This document shows, one piece after another, positions 33,775 to 47,300 of a stretch of DNA of 64,000 bases. This DNA is from Mytilus galloprovincialis (Eukaryota > Mollusca > Bivalvia > Mytilida > Mytilidae). Below the pieces are notes generated by a model. It did not search any database. It was not told the DNA's origin and was given only the letters and a program-made list of their open reading frames with translations. The stretch covers positions 64,315,078-64,379,077 of the forward strand of contig NC_134841.1 in the NCBI RefSeq assembly GCF_965363235.1, written 5' to 3'. Each line of letters starts with the position of its first letter. Position 1 is the stretch's first letter. The position numbers were made by a program, and so were the translations under genes.

Positions 33775-35170
33775 GTAACCAATACAATTTTTTGAGAGCT
33801 AATATAACCTGAACTAAGCCCGTACAAGAAACGAAAGATATGCGTGAAGGAAACGTTCTTTGATTAAAAAAAATATGCTTCTTATACATTCTTGGGTTTC
33901 CAATATTCGGCTTTGGCCGGTTTTTTTTTTTGTGTGGTTAGTCTAGAAAAGCGCTTCGGACACATGAAATTTATAACGTGAGATTTTTTTTTTTCATTTC
34001 TTATAGTACTCAGTAGGTCGATATCGTTGCAGATAGACTATTAGTCCCCGGTGGTATCATCAGCTCAGTAGTCAGTACTTTGATACTGACAATCTTATAA
34101 TGAAATATAGCAATTATTTCTTATAATGTCCACTATATGAAGTTTGAAATTATAAAGAAACTGAGGTTTCAACTCTGCAAGGCAACGTTGACTTTATAGA
34201 TAGATATAACTAATTATTGTAAGTCCTTTTTAGTTATAGAGCAATAGCCGTATTTGCATGCCAGTACTGGAGATTTTAACATGCTTGGATGGTGATTGCC
34301 GCGGGAAGCAACAGTCGAACCAGTGGTAACAATAATCTTAAACGGTATCAATTTTACTGCACCAGATGCGCTATCTCATCAGTGTTGCCCGAGGACGAAA
34401 TATATTTGTAAATCCAAAACATTGATACTAGCTTTAAACGGTAGAACAAAAACTGCGATGCTATACATTATAATCGTTTAAATACAAATGTATTGCAAAA
34501 GATACATTATTTTTAAGAATATTTGAAACAGGTATTTCAAAAGTATGAATTTGAGATTGATTTTTTTTTTTTGCCGCGAGTAAAGAAAGTGAAACTTTGC
34601 ATTCACCTGGGAAACAAGCTTTACGTCATCTGCAATCTTTTCTCAATGACATATGTTTAAGATAGTAATCGCCAAAAAAAATACATGACCAAGGATTTAA
34701 GTTATTAAAAATATATGTATAAAAATGTATGTTCAATTGCCTTACCTTCAATACAAAATGATACTGTCAGCTAGTATCAACAGATATAAAATGAACTGTT
34801 TGGTGTTTGAAGTAAATTTACATTATTTGAATAAATATTGAATGTTGATGACATTTTCCATTGTTTAATAAATTCATAATGGAGATTTCATCAGATGATG
34901 GCACGAACAAGCATGCAGACATCAATAATCAAACATTTGAATAGCAATATCTAATTGAAACAAAAGTTGATGTGCAAACAATATAATTGTATCAAAATAA
35001 TTTGTGTGTGCATAATCGGTCGTGATTTATATTTCATATATAATCTATTCTCTTCATGTAAAATCGAAGCTATTTCATTGGCCAGTTTAGCCGATAGCGG
35101 TATTACAATATTGAACATACATGTATTGGGGGAAATGTTGATAATTGTCAATTAGTTAACGGGTGACAAG
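33775..35170. other. No gene recognised; decayed hammerhead-family pieces
   Basis: 33990-34100 has GTAGGTCGATATCG and GGTGGTATCATCAGCTCAGT, which is the 5' block of the hammerhead family. 34355-34400 (minus orientation) has CACCAGATGCGC...CTCATCAGTGTTGC, a decayed hammerhead region. Both are fragments. Confidence 0.4.
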
Positions 35171-35172
35171 TA

Positions 35173-35439
35173 TCATTTATATCTCATCGATGCCACTAGC
35201 TTTACGCGACTTAAGGTTTTTTTTAAAATTGGAGCAATTTGTGATCTACCAATATTTACTGAAATATTTGAATCAGGACAAACTTCGTCGTTATCAATAC
35301 TCGACAGAAAGTCATTAACCTCATCTTGCATATTACAATTAATTGGGATATCCTTACCAAAAGAATTAAAATGGATGCTTAAAACAGCACTTATGTCCTT
35401 CTCTTCCGTAAATAGTTCGGACTTATTTTTGGGGTTCAT
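35173..35439 (-). pseudogene. Possible non-LTR retrotransposon fragment upstream of reverse transcriptase
   Basis: The 88-codon minus frame ends at a point where a one-base shift gives I-L-K-K-N-L-K-S-R-K-A-S-G-I-D-E-I. This resembles the conserved start of LINE-type reverse transcriptase (K-x2-K-A-x-G-x-D). No catalytic motifs follow, so it would be a 5' fragment. It could also be a fragment of another element; weakly supported. Confidence 0.4.
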
Positions 35440-35459
35440 AATTTGTTGAGGGGCAATAC

Positions 35460-36828
35460 TATTATTTTTACCTTGCTAATAGAAATGCAAATCACTGACT
35501 TCAATTGAGGCAACAACACATTATCTATATAGTAGGTAAGCTAAAATGAGATAGAATTAAACCTTATGCAACTGAACGGATATACATGTATATATACGAC
35601 TTTGATTGATTTCGGAACATTCAAATACGAAATTAAGATATATTTTGCTCTTTTTTTATAATTTTCAATTTTCAAATAGTTAGATATTTTTCCAACTCGA
35701 AATAATGGTTAACAGATGTTTTGATATTCATTTGCATATGCCCAAAGGTTGTTTCTGTCCGATTCAGCTCAAAAAGATCAATTGGTATTTGCTATTTCTG
35801 TCAAGTATGTCATAATGAGAAACTTGCAACATCATTTTGCTCATCGTAAATAAGTTGAAAATATTTGGATTAATAAGTTAGTCCGGACGAGGAGGTGGGG
35901 GATGCATTTTGTAATGGTGAAAATTTTATCAATTAACCAAAACAGAAAAGAATATACTCTTGAGTGATTTAATAAAACAAAATAAACAGGTGCTGTGAAC
36001 ATGAAGATTATTGATACTTGACTTGTAACTACAAAATAGGAAAATGATCGAAAATATCAACGAAAGAAACATTCTAGATCAAATATAGCTGATATGGGTA
36101 AACCTAAAATTCAAGCTTTTGCTTAGCAGAGAATGTTTATAATGATTGAATATACGTCATCAGTTTTAATTAACGCTTAATTCATGTATAAGTATGATTA
36201 GTTTGAGTACAATATTGTGTTATTTACAAAAATGAACCATATCTTTTCATATATAGATGGTATAATTTGCTACTCACCATCATAAGTTTCCTTTACATTT
36301 TCAACTTTATAACGTGTGACATGGTTACATACTGGTACAAATAATTTAAATAATAATAAACGGGTGATTATATTTCTAGCCCATTGGCTCTTACATCGCT
36401 CATCTGTCATGGTACAGATTTTTATAACACAGATAATATTTTATTTGACACAGATTACATTTTCAAAATTTTACTTTAACTGAAAACAAATTTTGTGTAA
36501 TATCATTTTTTTCTCATTTTTATTGCATTGATGAGATAAAAGACATTTAGAAAATTATAAATATTATACCTGTAGCTGTAAATTCAAAGTGACGAAACAA
36601 ATATCGAATTTATAAAATATATATTTGTATTTTCTTCACCGGAAAATGGGAATTAGTGTACTAGTAGGACGAGGCGGCCCAATACTTGTGTTCTGAAGGT
36701 CAATTCTTTCTTAAAAGACTTTAAAGGTATGTTGAAAATTGGCATGTAGAAAGGTAACATATGTGCAATTTAAAAAAAAAATTGTTAAGAAAAATGTTAA
36801 GAAAGCTGTGAAAATTGCAGAGGGACTG
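35460..36828. other. No gene recognised
   Basis: AT-rich intergenic sequence without supported features. Confidence 0.35.
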
Positions 36829-37360
36829 CAGGGGCGGATCCAGCCATTTTAAATCAAAGTATTATTTTTAGATATTTTACTGTTCCTGATCATGTGGTGA
36901 CCCAAGTTTCCTTCGATCTCCGTCTTCTTAACCCGAATAATTCAGTCGGTCGTAATATTTTCGGGTGATCCTATTTTCGTAAAAAAAAAAAATACCTTTT
37001 CGGATAAATTTTTCGTCGTACCGAAATTGGTCCGATTTACTTTGAACTCCGTATTTCCGGCAAACGACAGCGATAAGAAAAAAATTGCCTGGTAAAAATA
37101 ATTCCATATGCCATATGAACCATATTTAATATTCTTAAACACATTTACATTAACAAGCAATAGTACATAACTAAATGGGAGTGACGGCACTTTCATATCA
37201 GAGTTTCAGAGCAGATTTAAGGAGAAAAAAGGGGGATAGGAGGGGTGCACTGGATCCTTTTGTGGGGAAATTTTGGTACATTATATATCGTGCATATTGA
37301 ATCACTAAGCGGCCCCCTTCCTTTTTTCATCTTTTTGTAAAATTTCTGGATTTGCCACTG
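36829..37360. repeat. Inverted-repeat element with CAGGGGCGGATCCAG ends
   Basis: Starts CAGGGGCGGATCCAG and ends CTGGATTTGCCACTG, which are imperfect inverted ends. They match those of the 165 bp element nested in the BEL/Pao relic at 54483-54647. The 532 bp length suggests internal insertions. No coding capacity or obvious target duplication. Confidence 0.55.
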
Positions 37361-37738
37361 AATGATTTTAACAAACGTGACAAAATTAAATTACTTGTAT
37401 GAGTCAAATTAAAAAAAATTTGCTTTTTATGACAACTAGTTATATTATTTCATTTTATTTTTGAATTTTCCTGTCATAATCACAGTGATTAAATTTCACA
37501 AACACATACATGTATATTTTACCTGAGACACATGACCTGTAAGTTATATAATTTGAACACTTCAATGCAGTCAAGATTTCCCTTTATCCTTGACTAGTTT
37601 TTGATTAATACCTTGTGTATTAATTAAGCGACAGGGGGTATAATGATGGACATATAGGGCCACCATGGTGGACATAATTTTTATGGCCACCATGAATAAG
37701 ATAATGTCACAGGTAGTACTGTATAACCAGGGACTTTC

Positions 37739-38990
37739 CAGTGGCGTAGCTGGGTCATTTTTACGTGTACGCCCAAACCTTGGCCAGGGATATGAGGGGT
37801 GCCAACCTCTCAATGTTAAAGCATCTGCGGGTAGTTGGTTCGAAAGGGACAAAGCCCCCAAAAGCTATCGAGAATGAGATACCATAATGATTCCTGTCAG
37901 TAAAAAATCATTCAATGATAGCAACATACTTTTGAATCTAAATGGTTTATTTGTTTTGGTTAAATTTTGTAATATGTTAACTTATTCATCGTGTTAAACT
38001 GGAAGCTAGCCGAATGGTCATTGGTTTTAGAGAAAACGTCCAAACCAAAATTACTTTTAAATAAGTTTTAAGGATGCAGTGAGTGAGCATACAATCGACA
38101 AAAAAATATAAAAAAATTCTGGAACACCTTGGATTTCTTCCCACAAAAAGTGAATCAATTTATCATTCCTTTAAAGGGATGTAAAAAAAATCTAAAACTT
38201 TCTTTTTGATATTTTTTTCTTGATCTGGAATATTTCACGACAATCTATGAAGGTTTATAAATTGAGCATGTAAAACAATTAATTGCGTAAAGAAGAGTCT
38301 GGCTATCTGTCTAACAGAAAAATGAACGAAAACAAATGCTTTCAAAATTTCAGCTTTAGACACTAGTCAAAGAAAAAGCTTCTTCGGCATTTACATAAAA
38401 TTCGATGAAGGTTCGACAAGTAGTTAATGTAATTGAGAAATAACAAAATGTGCGCCCAAACTGCGACCACTTATTAGTTGCAGAAAGAAATACATTTTGT
38501 CCTTAAAATGCGGGAAAATTAAAGATATTATAATTGCATTATTATATTGCTCTGAATACTCTTTTGATTATAACAGTTTCTGTCCAACTTTCGTAAAATT
38601 TCTCGGAGAGTCATTCAAAAGACTTTATTCACATTTGGAACCTAAATATTGACGCCGCTTTGTCTCGCTTTTGGGGCATAAATCACAGGCTCGACAAAAA
38701 TACAAACAGCATATCGAATCTGCGCAGATAGTGAATTAATTAAAATATAAGAAAAGTACGTAGAATTCATAGTAGATTCAGACTTTTACAAAAGATTTGA
38801 ACAAATATATTAGAGATGATCTATTTGACTAAATTTAGTCTTTTTTTATTCAAAATTACAATCCATTAAAAAAAGAAGCACAAGGCTGATGTGCTTTTGA
38901 ACAGTTTTTCTTATTCTATGTCGATTATTTGTTTTATTTTCAAAATTCAAGTGTACGCCCGGGCGTTTTGACGTAAACGTAGCTACGCGC
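37739..38990. repeat. Possible inverted-repeat element with CAGTGGCGTAGC end
   Basis: Left CAGTGGCGTAGCTGGG...TTACGTGTACGCCC; right GTGTACGCCCGGGCG...ACGTAGCTACGC. The two GTGTACGCCC/GTAGC blocks are in inverted context at the tips but imperfect, and no target duplication was seen. Tentative. Confidence 0.35.
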
Positions 38991-39344
38991 ATGCTTTCTA
39001 TACTACATGTTTAGAAAGTCACTGCTATTACATAGACTAGTGTACTCTGTCATATACCTTTTTTGTCATTGCAATTGTATTAAGTCTTTGGGCAAAATGA
39101 TGTCTTTTAATATATGAATGTGTGTGCTATATACATGTATGACAGCCAATATCCTGAAATCAACTATTATTTTGACACTGTATTGATTTATACCTGCTTT
39201 TTTGCAGACTACACATTACATGTATGAGATGTAATGAGGATCTTCCCCTACACCCCAACATGTTTTCATGTACACATATGCTGACATGGTACAAATATTC
39301 AAGTAGAACTGAAATATCATGCATACATATATGTGGATTAAAAG

Positions 39345-39530
39345 AAGGACAAAAGATACCAGAGGGACAGTCAAACTCATAAATCGAAAAAAAAACTGAC
39401 AATGCAATGGCTAAAAATGGAAAAGACAAACAGACAAACAATAGTACACAGGACACAACATAGAAAACTGAAGAATAAGCAACACGAACCCCACCAATAA
39501 CTTTGGGTGATCTCAGGTGCTATGGATTAA
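39345..39530 (-). repeat. Dispersed mussel repeat fragment
   Basis: The minus strand carries AGTTTGACTGTCCCTCTGGT, GTCCTGTGTACTATTG and TGGTGGGGTTCGTGTTGC, as at 16850-17030 and 43500-43690. Confidence 0.65.
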
Positions 39531-39766
39531 AGTGTCCTAAAAAATAGAATTTATTAACCATTAAATTTTATTTACTTTTCATTTGAAATACATTTTTTTT
39601 TATAAATTTACCTGTTTTTTTTTTTAATTCATATGCTACTTTTTTAAACGACTATGTATTGTACTAAAAAATATTGGAAAAAGCATGATTTGAATGGCAG
39701 CTTTTATAGTGAAAGACAAAATTCTATTTTTGAAACTGTAAATAGATACTTTTTGGGTGAACCATG

Positions 39767-39961
39767 AGGGGGGATAGGACCTTTATCAGGACTCCGGGAT
39801 CGGGAAGTTCAGGATTTCGGGATTGACCCTTTCAGGTCTGGGAATTCTTTTTTTTCGGAATTTCGGGATGTCAGGATTTACTTTATTTAAATTTGGGACC
39901 TTGGGATTTTGTGTTTTTAAGTTCAGGATTTCGGGATCAGGACCCCTCCTATCCCCCCTCA
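39767..39961. repeat. 195 bp inverted-repeat element with TTCGGGAT/TCAGGAT interior
   Basis: Left GAGGGGGGATAGGACC and right CCTATCCCCCCTC are inverted; both flanks read AACCAT, a candidate target duplication. The interior is built from repeated TCAGGATT/TTCGGGAT words. Non-coding. Confidence 0.6.
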
Positions 39962-39964
39962 ACC

Positions 39965-40630
39965 ATAAAAACAAAGTGATGTGGATTTCAAAATGATTTT
40001 TAACACTGGAGAAATATCTATCATTTGGATACAGCTGTTCATATGTTCTGCACTTGGACACCCTCACCCCCAAAAAAAATTGTGTTAAGTAAGATTCAAA
40101 TTATATTATCAGGATAAAAAATGAAAAACAAAAACCCAGTTTTATCATGTTTTAAATCTGTGTTTATTTCAAATGTCCAAGAAATAATTTTTGGAAAATT
40201 CCAATAAAATCCTGTCACTGGTAAAGAGTTGTAGATACAGTATTAATTTCCCTATCAGCTATTTTTGCCTAAAAGAACATATATTTTTTACTGAATACCA
40301 TGAATATTTTGTGTTTTAAAGTACAAATGTACATAATGTATTAAATAGATATTACATGTACATTTGACAATCAATTTACTTACTATGTTCCAATTTACAA
40401 TAATCATGATAATGTTCATACAATGTATGCCTTAAAAAATAAAACTTACAAAAAGTATTTTTAATCCACACTAAAAAGATAAATGAGATATTTATCAACC
40501 TATGGTGAATAAATTATTTGAAATAGATGCAATTCTAGACACTGCCTTGGGATACATGTAAATTAATGTATGGTATTTCATTGAAAAGATCAGGGGTGAA
40601 TTGATCAATGTATTAATTTATTTGAAAACG
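39965..40630. other. No gene recognised; upstream region of the glucose-6-phosphatase gene
   Basis: AT-rich; no defined promoter element can be supported. Confidence 0.35.
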
Positions 40631-40635
40631 AACTA

Positions 40636-40917
40636 GTGTTTTTCTATGTTGTGATGTTATGCTATTGTTTCAGAAAAAGGGTGAAGGTCTGGATCCATTA
40701 AAACGTTTAATTCCGCTGCAAATGTTTGCACCTGTCCTAAGTCAGGAATCTGATGTACAGTATTTGTCGTTTGTTAATTTGATTTTTCCGTGTTTCTCGT
40801 TTCTTTTTTTTTTAAATTTTGTATAGATTAGACAGTTGGTTTTCCCGTTTGAATGGTTTTACACTAGTAATTTTGGGGCCCTTTATAGCTTGTTGTTCGG
40901 TGTGAGCCAAGGCTCCG
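40636..40917 (+). repeat. Dispersed repeat, left arm of a 3.4 kb-spaced inverted pair
   Basis: GTGTTTTTCTATGTTGTGAT through GTGTGAGCCAAGGCTCCG. It is nearly identical to the reverse complement of 44305-44577. Contains the GTTTAATTCCGCTGCAAATG block typical of the ATCATACCACATCTT family. Confidence 0.75.
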
Positions 40918-41294
40918 TTTTTAGACCACATTCATTCTGTGTCAGAAACCTATACTGTGTCAACTATTTAATCACAATCCAAATTTAGAGCTCTTTCAAG
41001 CCTTTAATGCCCATATGTGTCCATACTTGCCCCAACTGTTCAGGGTTCGACCTCTGCTGTCGTATCAAGCTGAGCACTGCAGAGCATTTTATTTTCATAA
41101 TGATTGGACCTGGACCTGCATCCATGACACACTTTATATGTCAATCATTTCAGATGGCATCATATTCAAGCAATATACATGTAGCTTCACTTAACCACGT
41201 TGCTAAAGGGCCCTGGAAGAGAATGATTATACACTTTTATTTATGTGTGTTATACTTTAATATATACATCATATTTATAATGTACAACAGAATT

Positions 41295-41399
41295 ATGGAG
41301 ACTTTAAATCAGCTGTTGGACCTAAAAGAACCAGGCGTGATGGACTATGTTCACCTACAGGGAGTTTATTTTATTCACAGCATTCAAGCATTATTTAAG
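41295..41399 (+). CDS. G6PC: G6PC exon 1
   Basis: 35 codons from ATG to ...Q-A-L-F-K, donor GTAAAG, phase 0. The frame is open upstream, but the family N-terminus fits the ATG at 41295. Confidence 0.85.
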
Positions 41400-44300
41400 G
41401 TAAAGTGTTAATGTGTAAATTGTTCAGTTATACAATGTACAATGTACATTTTGCTCTCAAAACAGACATCTAATAGCTCTTCAAATTTTACACAGTTATA
41501 TTTTATTTGGTAGTATGATTTGATATAAAATTTTGCACAGGAAAGGAATAATTTTAAAGTCATCATATGGTTTCTCAATTATAATAATTTTGAGAAATGA
41601 TTGAAAGTGTTTAATTCAATCCATTTTATTGGTTTTAGGATAGGATTTTAAAAAAATGGTATTTTTTGGGGGATTTGTCTTTTACAATCAATCTTGAAAA
41701 AAGTAGTACTACATGTATATATATTTCAAGAAATGTCTAATTCACAAAACCATTAAATGGTTGATATTCTTAGTAAATGTGATAAAAGGTTAATAAAATT
41801 CATCTTTATTTTGGCAGCACCATGGTGACCTCATGCAGTTCATAACAACAGTTGGTGATCCTCGATATGCATTTCTGATTTACTTCCCCTTGTCTTATTG
41901 TTTACACAGACATACAGGAATACAAGTCATTTGGTTAGCATGTATTTCGGAATGGTTAAATGCAGTATTAAAATGGTAGGTTTTACATGTTCTTTTTCAT
42001 TCATTTCAAGAACCATTGTTATGTAAAACTATTTTTACCCTTTTTGCAATAAACAACATTTTAGAATTGGTTTTATTTAATTTTGTTGAAATTCCTTTCT
42101 AATTAAGTATATTCCCTTCAAACCTATGTTTTAGTATATTGAAATACCTTTTGTCTGTTTTTTAAATGGCTTTTTATTTGAATATATATTTTGTAATCGC
42201 TCTTCTCCCTTTATAGTCGATTTGCATTGAAGGCTTCAAGCAAGTATCAATCAATCAATCAACAGAATTGAAAAATCTGTTGATAGGTGAACATTTTCAA
42301 AGTTGTTATATTCACTCTAAAAAAATAATTTTCTAATAAAACAACCTTTTCCCCCAATTACTTTTCAGGATATTACATGGAGAGAGACCATACTGGTGGA
42401 TACATGAAATACAACAACATGATCATGTGATGCATCCTGTTTCCCTGCAGCAGTATTCTCTTACCTGTGAAACAGGACCAGGCATGTGACTTAATCATGT
42501 GACAAGACATGTGATGTATGCTCCTCCTATTGCTATGTGTGTGCCCTGCATGCTTTATTTCTGTAAGGCTGTACCCTTAATGTGTAGATTGTAATCCCTG
42601 CATTTTAGGTCCGGGTAGAATTATTTGTTTAGATGTGTTCACTTATTAGATAAGGATATTTTGGGCTTATTTATTTACATGGGATTGTAAAATTTCAATA
42701 CATTTTTGATTTTGACAATCAATTGACTGGACTGATCTATCAGTTAATGCACAATCTCATTATCTGTATAAGTTACTAGCTGTTACTGTATTAAAACTTG
42801 TTACTGCATACACATCTTTATTTGTTGGATACCAATTTTAGTGGATATCTTATAAAAAGCTTAACTAATGAAGAGATAAATGTTCATTGAAGTGCACAAT
42901 TTTATGTGCTTTAAAGCAGACTTTGACAAAACCACCAAAAAAAATCTATGATGAGCCACCTTGTGTTTGAAGATTGCTATCTATAGATCCGTCATATTTT
43001 GATATTTAATATTATCAAACTTAACAACCATTAAGTAATATTATAGCTATTACACATCTGCTCAAAAAGGAAATTTTTTCCGATTTTTCACAAGAACTTT
43101 AAATTAAGCCTTACTGAAATTTAAAATTAAGCTTCATGTGTGCATGCTATACCTTGTGATGCTTTTTCACATCCATTGCTTATCAACTTCCTGTTTATAA
43201 CAGAACTGTTAAAATCTTATTAATTGAAAATCTCTGCCAACCTCATGCTTTAATTTTTACTGTCTCAAGAAGTATTATTTCATACTGGAGGCATTTGTAG
43301 AATTATATTTACACTGGTTTATCAGCTAAGAACTATTAAAAGATATCCATGTTCATGTATGTAAGAAATGATACTAAAAGGGGGAGAAGATACTTAGAAG
43401 CAGTAAAAAAAATAAGACTGAAAGAAGAAGGTTCAAAGAAAATATACGAACAAACAAATAACAGTCTATAAATCACTGTGCATAAGATCTTTGTTTGATA
43501 GAAGTTTGCAAGGAGGGGCAAAAGATACCAAAGGGACAGTCAAACTCATAGATCGAAAATAAATTGACAATGCCATGACTAAAAAAGGAAAAGACAAACA
43601 GACAAATAATAGTACACAAGACACAACATAGAAAACTAAAGTCTAAGCAACACGAACCCCACCAAAAACTGGGTGTGATCTCGGGTGCTAGCAACTTTAT
43701 TCCTCGAAAACGTGACAGGCCTATCATGCGCTCATGGCACAGCTGTTTATTTCTCTTGTATTTGTTCCTGTAACCACTTTTCAATAGTATTTTTTATAGC
43801 ATGCTTATTTTACTGTTGCAATAGTTTTACCTATAGTTGTGTTGTTTTTGTTTTCTAGGAAGTCCATCAGGGCATGCCATGATAACAGCTGCTGTAATGT
43901 ATGTGATGATGAGATCCTTCAACAAACATGCTCTACCATCTAACAGGTACCAATATATACCAATAATACTGTAAATTCAGAAATTATTGCATGCATTTAT
44001 TATTGCGTTTTTGTGATTTTAGACTTAAATGCGATTTTAATTTTTACAATTTTGAGAAAACTCCTGTTTAATTCATATGAAATATTTCAAAATGCGAGTT
44101 TAAATTATTGCGTTTACAGCTCTGTAGCATTTTTGGCAATAATAAAACCTCGCATTAATTTCTGAATTTACAGTATATCATTATATATTGCAGCAATCAA
44201 ATAGATATAGGAAGATGTGGTGTCAGTGCCAATGAGACAACTCTCCATCCAAATAACAACTTCAAAAAAGTAAACCATTATAGGTCAATGTACGGCCTTC

Positions 44301-47300
44301 AACACGGAGCCTTGGCTCACACCGAACAACAAGCTATAAAGGGCCCCAAAATTACTAGTGTAAAACCATTCAAATGGGAAAACCAACGGTCTAATCTATA
44401 TAAAATAAAAAACGAGAAACATGTATAAATTACATAAACAAACGACAACTACTGTACATCAGATTCCTGACTTAGGACAGGTGCAAACATTTGCAGCGGG
44501 ATTAAACGTTTTAATGGATCCAAACCTTCTCCCTTTTTCTGAAACAATAGCATAACATCACAACATAGAAAAACACACGATAAAATATCAATTGGCAGGC
44601 TTAACTCAATCAAAAAACGTACATTAATACACTATAAACGAATAAATTTGATCTGCAACACTTTTACCTAAACTAACATGTAGTTCTTCAGTTATTAGCA
44701 TACATCAATTTTATTTCACACTAACTGCACACTTATTATGTTCAACAATGGTCAAATTTACAATGTAGAAAACCACTTTAGCAGTCAATTTTACCACTCA
44801 TTTCTTATTTCAGTTTTGTCTTTTACCTTTAATATATTTAGTGGTTGTACCTTTGACCAGTTCTTTTTATTATTTTGTTCCTGTAACCACTTTGTAACAG
44901 TTATTTTGTTATTGAAGTATGATATTGAACTTGAGTTAAAAATCATTTTCATTTTTTATAAATTTGGTTTTTCATTGATTTAGATGAAAGCGGCTGTAGG
45001 TCACTGTACTGTACTACAATTAGCAAAACCTGTACAGTATATTCAGCTATAAAAGGCCTGGATTTGACAAAATGTAAAACTATTCATATAAAAAAACACT
45101 CATTTATGATAATACAATGCAGGGAACAAATATAACAGACAGGATCTAACAACCACCACTAAATTACAGGCTCCAGGATTTATTTTTTACTTAGTTATTT
45201 ATTGAAAGGGCAAAATATGGTACCTTCTCCTTTTTTGTTGGGGTGTAATATTCTTTTATATAACATTCAAAAGATTTGTGAAGGGTACAGAAAAAGATGA
45301 AAGATTAAAAACTCGATAGATAATGATCTTATATATTAACTATAAAATTCAAAGATTTTAAACTATGTTATATAATGGTATATAATGAATTACAGAAATG
45401 ACCTGAAGTTTATGATATGGTGTTTATATGGTATGTTGCTGTTTGCTGTCAATATATCCAGACTATTTATAGCTACACATTTTCCACACCAAGTGGTTGC
45501 AGGAACTATTGCTGGTTAGTTATCAAAGTTTGACATGACAGGATTTTTATGGCCCCACTATACCAGAGGGGTCATTCAGTTTTAACCTTGTCTGTATGTC
45601 TGTAAGTACGCATGTCTTACGTCATTACAACCGTACGTCCCAAAATTGATTTCCCTACTCTAATTTTGGTTTGCCTCAACCAAATATTATACAACTTATA
45701 CACAACACTTAATACTGCAAAACCCAGATCGAGTTTGAATTTTTATGTCATCACTATTACCCCTCTAGAGTTATGTCCCTTTACAAATAGAAAAATCAAA
45801 AAGTATTGAATCTTAACACAATACTTATTAACACAAAACTCAGATCAAGTACCAATTTGGGTACTGAAGATCACTTTTACCATATTTGAGTTATGTCCCT
45901 TTATAACATTAAATGCAAGTGGGGGAATCATCTGTGTCTCACATTTGTGTCCAATGGAAACATTCCCCATTTATTTCATAATAGATCAGTTACTTTCAGT
46001 ACTTTTTGAAGTTAGAATATCTATGGAAGGGAGGGATGCTTAAAATATAGAGCATGATGAAAGTTTGCTTTAATTTGATAGTTACATTACTGTCTTTAAC
46101 AATGAGCAAAACACCTACTGACCTCTGTATATTCAGCCAAAAAAATCCCCTTACTAGTATTCATGTTTGAATTACATTTTAGAAATCAGTCCATTTTTGA
46201 CTGAATAAGACCTAAAATATAATATTGTTTGTTTCCCCAATCTCAACTGACCCTGTAAAAGTGGTCCGACTCATAAAATTTTATTGTCAAAACTAAGTCT
46301 AATATTATTTTATTCATTTCCGATTTTCAGGCTTGCCGTAACGACCAATATTGTTCCAGCTTTTTGTAAAAAATAAAATTATTTCCCTTACTACCTACCC
46401 ACACTTGGCTTGGCAAGGGCGGAATTGGGGAACAAACAATATATTAATTTAGGCTTAAACAAGTATGAATTTAGCTAATTTTTTTAAAACCTTAGGATGT
46501 TGCAGGGTTTAACATATCTGTCTTTAGAAACAGGCATAATTTTGGCCAAAAAATGCAAAACATATTACAGTTATCAATATATATTCCTTATTTTAGACAG
46601 AAAGATGCACAATGTTTAGTTAAAAATAATACCACTACTTTTAAAATATTTCAAATTACTGTTGACTTGTTTTATATTTGATTACTGAAGGTGTCAAACG
46701 GTTATTCATATAACAAACAAATGTATTTTGCTATTAAACATAGAAAACAAAAAATATATGGTTAAGCAGGGTTGGCAAAAACCCGGGTTTTATGAGTATT
46801 GCCCAGCCCAGTGGGAAATACTGGGAAAACCCGGGTTTTACTGGGTTTTAATGGGAAATACTGGGCAATACTGGGTAATATAAAATACTGGCCTGAATTT
46901 TAAAGAGAATTCAGTGATCAAACTCAATGGCAATGCATTTAAGATATTTATAAACACATTTTGATTTATAAATTAGTTGACTTGTTTGAGAGTGATAATA
47001 AAAGTGTATATATACATTTGAAAAAGTACTATTCTTGCAACTATGAGACAAGTAAACATGTAGGCATACATTACACAAATATTAATGGAATAATTCTCTT
47101 CTGAAAGTCTATTAAATCACCCTCTCGTCTAGATTGGTCAAACTGTTAACATAAATTCAAAGAATTCATTTTTCAAATGTATATATCTTACATTAAGAAT
47201 TAACAAGAAAATGTAAGAAAAATTACTTTTGCATTATTTATATGTACATGTATCACTAATTAATAAGTAATTATTCAGATTAGGACATTGATATGTTTAT

